NCBI GenBank assembly: GCA_963921425.1
Contig: OY992839.1
Coordinates: 16,662,910-16,726,909, forward strand
Direction: 5' to 3'
From: Dryas octopetala
Taxonomy: Eukaryota; Streptophyta; Magnoliopsida; Rosales; Rosaceae
DNA length: 64,000 nucleotides
This document shows, piece after piece, positions 56,201-64,000 of the stretch. The notes below the pieces were generated by a model. It saw only the letters and a program-made list of their open reading frames with translations. It was not told where the DNA came from and did no database searches. Both the position numbers and the translations under genes were made by a program. Numbering within the stretch: the stretch's first letter is position 1; each line of letters starts with the position of its first letter.

Positions 56201-57865
56201 GAAATAAATTAGTGATCAAACATAAGATTCCAAATAATATATTGCCAAATTTTTTTTTTTTTTAAAGGACATTCAGTCCCAACAACTACATGTATAGGTT
56301 TGGTACAAAGAAAGAACAACAATAACCATAATAGGGCAAGAAGAATGTAATATGGGAAATGCAAGGGATGTGTCTTTCCCTCGCATAGTTTAGAATACCA
56401 CTGGAAAGGTGCACAAATTTTGTATGATTTGGGTTTGTATGTAAAAGGGAATAAAGATGAGAACTGTCTTACAAAATTACAATTCTTTTTCTTTATTATT
56501 TCCTTTGCAAACCAAAACCTAAGTACTGTTAAATTTTTTTCATACCAACAACCTGTCTAGCATTTATGCCTCACCCCTCCACTCTTCCTCTCTACAAAAG
56601 AAGAAAAAGGAAACAAGTAGTTGCCCTTCCCCTTTCACAATCACCCTTTCTTTCTTCAAAAATTACCCTTCACCTTAAATTTCACATGCAAAAGGTTCAC
56701 AGCCATTATAAGAGCCTATATTCATCCTGTACTATTTTCTGGAAGTCACATTCTCATCAGAGTTTACCAGTAACTGAATTGCAATTCTACTGAATACGCA
56801 TAAAACATTTAACATGTGGAATGCAATAAGGAACAAATAATAAAATAAAAATTACAATTAAATCACCAATGTAGATTTTCTAATGAGTTAAAATATCTAG
56901 AACCTAGATTACTTTTATTTTTATTTTTTATGAGAAACAGACTTTCATTAATGAAAAAAGAAGAACAGAGTACAATACAGTGGACAAGATCCAAAATAAC
57001 AAGCTCTAGGATGTTCTAATAACAAAACGAGTAGAATACAACAGCAAACAACATATAGCAGAGTACAACATCCTAAAGACAAACTCTAGTATGTAGTACA
57101 ACAACAGAAACAAACTCTAACACACAACATCCTCCCAATTAGACATAATTATAGAGAATTAATAGTCCCTGAAATCTGGAGCGACTGATGCCCATAGGTG
57201 AAGCCCAAAACCAAACTCTCTCCCACCTTTGAACAAACAGAAAAGAAGAAACAAACTACACTCTTACCATCGAAGTGTTGAGCACTAGCCCCATATTGGT
57301 TAGGCTAGATGTCTAGTAAAGTTATATATACCCACTTAGTCTCTCCATGTAACAGTTTAAAATTTTCGGGTGGATATTTAATACCATCAAATATAGGTCA
57401 TCTTAACAGGGATCACATATTAGAAATTTTGGACACATAAAAAAGGGGGCATTTGCCTAGTCTATGACCAACTAAAATAAAGGTCCAACATGAGGGAAAG
57501 TGTTTGGCACAAGTCCCACAGTGGATGCCAGCTTAAAGTGCACAAAATATGAACGGCTAAGTCAACAATAAAGATCAAGTTTCAGCATTCTTAAGCCTAA
57601 AAATGTTGGCTAACAAACTCTTCTCATGAAATGACATTTTTTTTTGCAAGGTCATCAATATTCTTTGTGTGTCCATACACATACATACACTAACACTAAT
57701 ATAAAACCTTTAAATATCAGAAAAACAACAACCTAACTGAAGAAAAATAATGCAATATAAATATAAATATAAACAGAAAAAGACTAACAATAATAATAAA
57801 ATAAATAAATAATTCACATTATATATCCAAAATTGAATGGAACGCACCTTTACTAAAATAAAATT
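56201..57865. other. AT-rich sequence, no recognised gene
   Basis: Includes a T/A-run (56252-56267) and an A-rich segment (56930-57130) with repeated ACAACA and CAAACTCTA. No coding region or repeat ends are supported. Confidence 0.5.
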
Positions 57866-57962
57866 CACTGAAGCGATTGAGAGGACAAATATGATGCTTA
57901 CAGAAAGGAAAAACCACTGAAGCGATTGAGAGGACAAATCTGATACTTACAGAAAGGAAAAA
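57866..57962. repeat. 49-bp tandem duplication
   Basis: Two units starting CACTGAAGCGATTGAGAGGA at 57866 and 57915, differing at two or three bases. Confidence 0.9.
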
Positions 57963-58007
57963 TGAAAGAAAGTTAGAGAATTGCCACTCCATAGAAGGAT
58001 TATAAAA

Positions 58008-60095
58008 TCAACTGAACGAACTGAAGAAGCTCTCCATCTCGGACTTCTCCTCTCCATAAAAAGTGACCTCCTCGTTTTCTGGCATCTCGGAAGTGAGCAC
58101 ATACAGCTCTCGCTTGGTGTAGTGCCGAATTGTCATGGCGCTCTCCAATGCTTTGTACTCCATGTTAGAGGTGCACAAAAATGGTCTTCCAAGAATAATA
58201 GAGACATCGCCCGGAATTGTCGGCACATCTAGCACTATGAAATCAGAGGGGATTAGTAATTTACGACATTTAACCAAAACATCCACAAGCATACCACAAG
58301 CTTTTTGGGCTGAAGAGTTGGCGAAACGAATGTCCACATCAAATGGTTGCAAATCAGCCTCCTTAAATCCAAGCCTCTCGAACACAACCAGCGGCATGAC
58401 ATTGATAGCTGAACCACTGTCAACTAAGGCATTGGTGATCTTATGCTCCCCTATGCTGCATGATATGACCAACGAGCCCGGATCCTTCTTCTTGCTTGGA
58501 AAAGATGCAAAGAGAGAACCACAAATCTCCCTAGGAACATTGTGACTATGCCCTTGCTCCTCAACCTTCTTCTCAATAGACTTCAATTCCCTCATGGTTG
58601 CTGGAAATTTGGTGATGTCAATGTCCGGAATGAGGGGAATCACACGTGTATCAGCTTCCTCTTCAATCATTTCTGGATCCTCCTCTTCCTTACTATCACT
58701 GATCTTAATCACTTCCTTCACCTCCTTAGTCTTGACCACTCTAACTCTCTTTCTTGCGGTAGTCCTCAAAATAGCATTTACATGCTCCTCATTCTTCGGG
58801 TTGACGATGGGCTGACTTGGCAACTTCCCCTTCTCTCTCTGACCCAAAGTAGTGGCAATCTGACCCATTTGACTCTCCAAGTGTGCAATAGCCTTCGAAT
58901 TGGCTTGCATCTGCTGCTCGGTACGGTTCATGAAGGCATTGGTGCTTTGGGCAAGGTAAGTGGTGCTTTGAGCAATCTGAGCAATCTTGTCCTCCAAACT
59001 AGACCTCTCGGCATTAGGGTGCACATACGGCTTGTTGGTGCTCCCACTAGCTTGCTGTCCATTGTTGTTGCTCCATCTGAAATTCGGGTTGTTCTTCCAT
59101 CCAGGGTTGTAAGTGTTGGAATATGGGTCATACGGCACCCTAGGATAGCTCCCAACCTGGTTCACTTGTTCCACGTCACCCCCTTGTCCTTGCACAATCA
59201 TCATCTTCTCTTGAGCCAAAGATAACTTCTGCACCATAGTCTTGATTTCCATAATCTGTCCCTCCATGGTCTTTGGCACATCAGCCACCTCATATAACCC
59301 TCTCTTTGGTCCTCCTCTTGCACGATTGGAATCCCATTGTTGAGAACTCAAAGAAAGCGACTCAAACAATTCTGTAGCCTCATCCTCCGTTTTGGACATG
59401 AATGCACCACCACATGCCGAATCCACCTTGGCTTGGTCTCTCTCCAATAATCCCTGATAAAAACAGCAAATCACATACCAAGGAGATAAGTTATGGTGTG
59501 GGCAGCTAGTAAGTAACTCATTGAATCTGTCCCAAGTCTCATGGAATGGTTCGTCCGCCTTTTGCACAAATCCAAGGATCTCCTTCCGAATCGAATTAGT
59601 CTTGGAAATGGAATAGAACTTGTTCAAAAACTTGCTCGAAAGATCATCCCATGTCGAAATGGAACCACTGGGCAGCGAATACAACCACCTCTTTGCCTTG
59701 TCCTTAAGCGCAAAAGGGAACATCCTCAAACGGTACTGATCGGCATTCAGGCCCCTCAATTGTGCGGCTTCACAAACCCCGGAAAACTCCTTCAAGAAAT
59801 GGATCGGATCCTCCCCATTCAGCCCATGGTAACTCGGCAACAAATGAATCTGACCACTCTTGATTTCGAAATCAGTGGCTATGGTGGCATACCGAATGCA
59901 CGATGGTTGAGTGGGCAGCGAAGGTGCTGAAAAATGGCTCAGGGGCTGCGGCACTATCTCATTTGCTTCAGCCATGTCGACACTCTCAGTCTCTTCACTA
60001 CTCGAATCTGATGCACTAGGTTGCGGGCTGACTTGTGATGCACCTAAAGCTTCGTCCTTGAGCCTCTCCAACCTAGCAACAAGTTCAGGGTTCAT
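58008..60095 (-). CDS. gag-aspartic protease of copy 2, long intact frame
   Basis: The best-preserved gag of the family here, about 695 codons from the ATG at 60095 (MNPELVARLERLKDEALG); an apparent longer start uses GTG and is unlikely in a plant. The retrotransposon gag domain is at about residues 95-245 (FLKEFSGVCEAAQLRG, KRWLYSLPSGSISTWDD, FHETWDRFNELL, FYQGLLERDQAKVD). The middle has GWKNNPNFRWSNNNGQ and a Gln-rich, possibly coiled segment (TEQQMQANSKAIAHLESQMG). The C-terminal retropepsin-like domain has ALVDSGSAINVMP (D-S-G catalytic loop) and IILGRPFL. The frame ends three codons after homology to A ceases, so the natural C-terminus (Lys/Arg-rich in A) is lost. No reverse transcriptase follows. 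Expression is unknown. Confidence 0.88.
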   Translation of the reverse strand: MNPELVARLERLKDEALGASQVSPQPSASDSSSEETESVDMAEANEIVPQPLSHFSAPSLPTQPSCIRYATIATDFEIKSGQIHLLPSYHGLNGEDPIHFLKEFSGVCEAAQLRGLNADQYRLRMFPFALKDKAKRWLYSLPSGSISTWDDLSSKFLNKFYSISKTNSIRKEILGFVQKADEPFHETWDRFNELLTSCPHHNLSPWYVICCFYQGLLERDQAKVDSACGGAFMSKTEDEATELFESLSLSSQQWDSNRARGGPKRGLYEVADVPKTMEGQIMEIKTMVQKLSLAQEKMMIVQGQGGDVEQVNQVGSYPRVPYDPYSNTYNPGWKNNPNFRWSNNNGQQASGSTNKPYVHPNAERSSLEDKIAQIAQSTTYLAQSTNAFMNRTEQQMQANSKAIAHLESQMGQIATTLGQREKGKLPSQPIVNPKNEEHVNAILRTTARKRVRVVKTKEVKEVIKISDSKEEEDPEMIEEEADTRVIPLIPDIDITKFPATMRELKSIEKKVEEQGHSHNVPREICGSLFASFPSKKKDPGSLVISCSIGEHKITNALVDSGSAINVMPLVVFERLGFKEADLQPFDVDIRFANSSAQKACGMLVDVLVKCRKLLIPSDFIVLDVPTIPGDVSIILGRPFLCTSNMEYKALESAMTIRHYTKRELYVLTSEMPENEEVTFYGEEKSEMESFFSSFS

Positions 60096-60254
60096 AAAAC
60101 ACACCTAATCAAGAGAAAACACACAATCAGTAGAAAGAATGCATATAAAGGCATGGCATTTATTAAAAACTAAAAATTAGCAAAAACTGAAATCTAACTA
60201 ATATAACCTAATTCTAATGACTAATTAAACCAATTCATTGATATTAGACACCAT

Positions 60255-60272
60255 TCCCCGGCAACGGCGCCA
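60255..60272 (-). promoter_or_regulatory. Primer-binding site of copy 2 (tRNA-Asp type)
   Basis: Reverse complement TGGCGCCGTTGCCGGGGA, six bases inside the LTR. Confidence 0.92.
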
Positions 60273-60278
60273 AAAACT

Positions 60279-62743
60279 TGTTGATGTGTTTTCTTAGAAT
60301 AAAATAAACAATTACCTCATTCTAAGTTTACTCGCAAGTGCACGAATCGCATTAGTAGCAAAGCGTACAAGCACGAGGTCGATCCCACAGGGAATGGTTA
60401 ATAAACAACAAATCAATGCAATTAATCACTAGAATAACTAAATGGGGGGGTTTTGAAAGATGGAAACACACGCACACATCACCACACGCACACACACTAT
60501 ATTCTTATCTTGCAATGTTAATTTTCAGATTCAAATCAGATAAGCATGCAATAACCATCCAAGGCTAATGACAGTTAATTTGAACACAACATATTAAAGT
60601 TTGACAGCTAAAAAGGTTTGGTTAGTTACTTTCTCGCCATTGTTCTCCTAATGCATAAACTAAGAGCTTCTTAGGCCTTCCTTAGCTAGTTAACCTACAT
60701 GTTCCCTAGTTCAAGCTAGGGCAGCTGTTACCCATGCAGGAGTCGTTAAGTTTTATGAGAACGTCAAACATGCACAACATATAAGCTTTGACTATTTACT
60801 TATAGAGGTCGCCCAACCCCACTACCAAGAATAATCCCTTATTCCCTTGTTACTTGTGGTTTAGTGTCTTTGACTATTTCACAGCTAAACCTAACAGATA
60901 AACTAGATGCAATTACCCTAAGGTGGCCAGTCAAAGGATGCAAACAACTAGAGACGGGGGTTTTAATAGATAGTGGAAATTTAATATGTGCAAACATCAA
61001 ACTAACAGACCAAGAGACGGATAAACGATTTGTTAAAGCATACGAACCCATTAATCGACCTACAACTAACATGCAAGATAGATTAACTAACCTACATAAT
61101 TAAATAAGAACAAATAAAAACAGAAACTAACAAATAAATAAAATCCCAATTCATGCTTGTTAACGGAAATCAGAAACGCAAAATTAAAGAGATTAAAAGC
61201 ATAAACAAATGGAACTCAACAACATGAATTGAAAGCAATAAGAAATAACTTAATAAAATCAGATTGCAAATATTAAATAACAACTAACTAAAATCAGAAC
61301 CAAAGCTATAAACTAATTAAATTCAGAGACTTAAATTAAATAAATTCAGAAACCAATATCCAACATTAAATCTGAAACTAGAAGGAAAAAGAAAGCAAAA
61401 ATCAGAGGTGCAAGCACATGGGGGCTGCGGCAAGGAGAGAGGAAGAAGGAGGCACCTAACACAAGCAATTGGCTCACGGCAAGGTGAGCTTGGGCTTGCG
61501 GCAGCAGGTGGTCCTTCCCTCTCACTTGTCACGCCACCCTCTCTCTAAGTCTCTCTCTGAATTTGGCTCACCTTACAAGAGAATTAAAAGCTGAAACTAA
61601 AACCCTAAAACAGCAAAATAAAACTAAGAGGGAGAGAGAGAGTGATTTCCGCTGGAGGAGGAGAGAAAATAATGTTCCCTAAAAGTCTGAATGAGGGGAT
61701 TTAAATAGGAAAAGCCTTCCTTGAGAGGCAAGGAAGAGCAAGTTGCGGCTGGCTAGGGTTTGCTCTCCTAGTGCCTTGCGGCTTCAGCTAGGGCTAGCTG
61801 ATCAGGCCTTGGCGTGATGGGCTGCTCCCTTTTGGGCTTGAGTGGCTCACGCCTAGCCTAGCTAGGGTCCTTCCTTGGTGTTTGGGCTGGTAGTCTTGGG
61901 CTTTGGGCTTGCATGTTGGGCTTCCATGTTGGGCTTCAGTAGCTTGCACAAGATGGGCTAGGGTTTCACTCCATGGGCTTCCACCTTGGGCTTGTCACCT
62001 TGGGCTTGCGCATGGCCCCTTGTCTTGCTAGGGTTTGCATGGCATGCATGCGCATGCATGGGCTGCCATCTTCCTCCTTGCGTGTGGCTTTTGGGCTGCT
62101 AGGGTTTGGGCCCATGCATGTGCATGCATGGCCCACTTGGTTCGACATCCCTAGGGCCCATGGGCCCTCCACTTTTGACTTCCCATTTTGCCCCTCATTT
62201 CCATTTGAATTCAAATTCATTTCTTCCCTCCATTCATTTCCATGGATTTCCACCACCTTCTGGAAGCTTCTGGAACCTTGAAAAACATTTCCTGGTGCAA
62301 CTAGGATTTCTTGAAAATGAGAGATTCCTTATCCATTTCGACTTCTCGTAATAACCATATTGCCCCTGGGGTCTCCTAGTGTCACTAGGACTCCTTTCCT
62401 TAGTTGGGTTAGGTTTCCTAGTTCGACCAGGAATTCCTGTTTGAATCAGGATTTCACATTTCTGGCTCCGCAATGATGGTTCTGGACTTGATGTTTCCTA
62501 GTGTGACTAGGAATCCTCATTTGACTAGGATTTCTATACTTTTCCTGATTTGACCAGGATTTCACTCGTTTTCCTGGTTTGACCAGGAATTGTCCCAAAA
62601 TGGCTCCATTTGCTTCTTTTTCTCATTTCTGCTTCATTTGACTTGAAAACACAAAAACAATACAAGAAACACAAAATAGCGAGTTCTAACACTCTAGGTT
62701 AAGGAATTAGTATCATAAAGTGATGCAAAATGCACACTCATCA
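60279..62743 (-). repeat. 5' LTR of copy 2 (antisense on +)
   Basis: 2465 bp, bounded by TGTTGATGTG and CACACTCATCA on the plus strand. It carries the palindrome array (about 62370-62590, reversed). Confidence 0.93.
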
Positions 62744-64000
62744 CATCCACAAGCATACCACGGGCTTTCTCGACTGAAGAGTTGGCGAAGCGAATGTCCA
62801 AATCAAAAGGTTGCAAATCAGCCTCCACAAATCCAAGCCTCTCGAACACAACCAGCGGCATGACATTGATAGCTGAGCCATTGTCAACTAAGGCATTGGC
62901 GATCTCATACTCTCCTATGCTGCATGGTATGACCAACGAGCCCGGATCCCTCTTCTTGCTTGGAAAAGATGCAAAGAGATAACCACAAATCTCCCTAGGA
63001 ACGTTGTGACTATGCGCCTGCTCCTCAACCTTCTTCTCAATAGACTTCAACTCCCTCATGGTTGCTGGAAATTTGGTGATGTCGATGTCCGGAATGAGGG
63101 GAATCACACGTGTATCAGCTTTCTCCTCAATCATTTCCGGATCCTCCTCTTCCTCACTATCCATGATCTCAATCATCTCCTTAGTCTTTACCACTCCAAC
63201 TCTCTTTCTTGGAGTAGTCCTCAAAGTATCATTTACATGCTCCTCATTCTTCGGGTTGATGATGGGCTGGCTTGGCAATTTCCCCTTCTCTCTCTGACCC
63301 AAAGTAGTGGCAATCTGACCCATTTGACTCTCCAAATGTGCAATAGCCTTCGAATTGGCTTGCATCTGCTGCTCGGTACGGTTCATGAAGGCATTGGTAC
63401 TCTGAGCAAGGGAAGTGGTGCTTTGAGCAATCTGAGCAATCTTGTCCTCCAAACTAGACCTCTCGGCATTAGGGTGCACATACGGCTTGTTGGTGCTCCC
63501 ACTAGCATGCTGTCCATTGTTGTTGCTCCACCTGAAATTAGGGTTGTTCTTCCATCCAGGGTTATAAGTGTTAGAAAATGGATCATATGGCACCCTAGGA
63601 TAATTCCCAACCTGATTCACGTGTTCCACATCACCTCCTTGTTCTTGCATACCCATCATCTTCTCTTGAGCCAAAGATAACTTCTACACCATAGTCTTGA
63701 TTTCCAAAATCTGTCCCTCCATGGTGTTCGGCACATCAGCTACCTCATACAACCCTCTCTTTGGTCCTCCTCTTGTACGATTGGAATCCCATTGTTGAGA
63801 ACTCAAAGAAAGCGACTCAAACAATTCTGTAGCCTCATCCTCCGTTTTTGACATGAATGCACCACCACATGCCGAATCCACCTTGGCTTGGTCTCTCTCC
63901 AATAATCCCTGATAAAAACAACAAATCACATACCAAGGAGATAGGTTATGGTGTGGGCAGCTGGTAAGTAACTCATTGAATCTGTCCCAAGTCTCATGGA
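62744..64000 (-). pseudogene. Copy 3: gag-protease of another A-family element, interrupted and running off the window
   Basis: Minus-strand sequence matching gag-protease of A and copy 2 from the middle of the gag domain (window edge) to the protease. It contains ALVDNGSAINVMP and stops in the segment GMLVDV at 62744, where the LTR of copy 2 is inserted. An in-frame TAG lies at 63684-63686. The rest of the element lies beyond 64000. Its protease terminus should continue on the far side of copy 2 but is not found, consistent with the truncation at 58012. Confidence 0.88.

Larger units (their letters stand above)
58012..62743 (-). mobile_element. Copy 2: A-family retrotransposon, truncated after gag-protease (minus strand)
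   Basis: In its own 5' to 3' direction: LTR 62743-60279, tRNA-Asp primer site 60272-60255, gag-protease from 60095. Homology to element A stops at 58012 (GAACGAACT), so the 3' non-coding region, polypurine tract and 3' LTR are gone. The LTR start abuts gag DNA of copy 3 at 62744. No duplication can be checked because the other end is lost. Confidence 0.9.

Noticed and set aside
60096..60104. GTG start three codons upstream of the copy 2 gag ATG
   Set aside because: Plant cytosolic translation starts at ATG; element A also uses the ATG at the equivalent position.

Overview
This window is repeat-dense nuclear DNA from a flowering plant, probably a eudicot. The evidence is CACTA, PIF/Harbinger and Ty3/gypsy elements with plant-type domains, a plant F-box gene, and a captured piece of a plant staphylococcal-type nuclease gene with plant-style introns. 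I cannot name the species. I recognise only one apparently intact host protein gene, the F-box gene at 15212-16564 on the minus strand. Nearly everything else is transposable elements nested in one another.

Layout. (1) 1-11652: the right part of a CACTA element (right terminus at 11652, left terminus outside the window). It is interrupted by a 7.8-kb PIF/Harbinger element (275-8079, TAA target duplication), whose transposase gene is split by a minus-strand solo LTR (2156-4740). (2) 11653-20177: a less repetitive island with the F-box gene, a long-inverted-repeat foldback element (about 17050-18660), short tandem duplications and a broken gene fragment (about 19650-20177). (3) 20178-30851: a stack of LTRs from one family. 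LTR D is interrupted by LTR C, and C is interrupted by a full-length but coding-less retrotransposon B (21979-29105). (4) From 30852: a second, autonomous-type CACTA element inserted into LTR D. It carries a two-domain TNPA-type gene, a TNP2-type transposase gene with DUF4218 and DUF4216 regions, and a rearranged copy of a host Ca2+-dependent nuclease gene. Its transposase gene is split by retrotransposon A (37953-47231, GAGCT duplication) and by Tekay/Del-like element E (48983-51984, ATAGA duplication). A solo LTR (52660-55003, TTTTA duplication) lies upstream of that gene. I do not find the right CACTA terminus. (5) 55009-58011: AT-rich sequence with an F-box/FBD/LRR gene fragment. (6) 58012-64000: a truncated minus-strand gag-bearing copy of the A family (copy 2) whose LTR sits inside the gag gene of another copy (copy 3), which runs off the window.

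How the parts work together. A, B, copy 2, copy 3 and LTRs C and D share LTR ends (TGATGAGTG...AACA) where these are preserved; A, B and copy 2 share a primer-binding site that matches the 3' end of tRNA-Asp, and A and B share a polypurine tract and a downstream hairpin region. A and copy 2 encode only gag plus an aspartic protease, and B encodes nothing. No reverse transcriptase or integrase of this family is in the window, so the family appears to depend on a partner elsewhere. Both DNA-transposon transposase genes are now broken by nonsense codons and LTR insertions.
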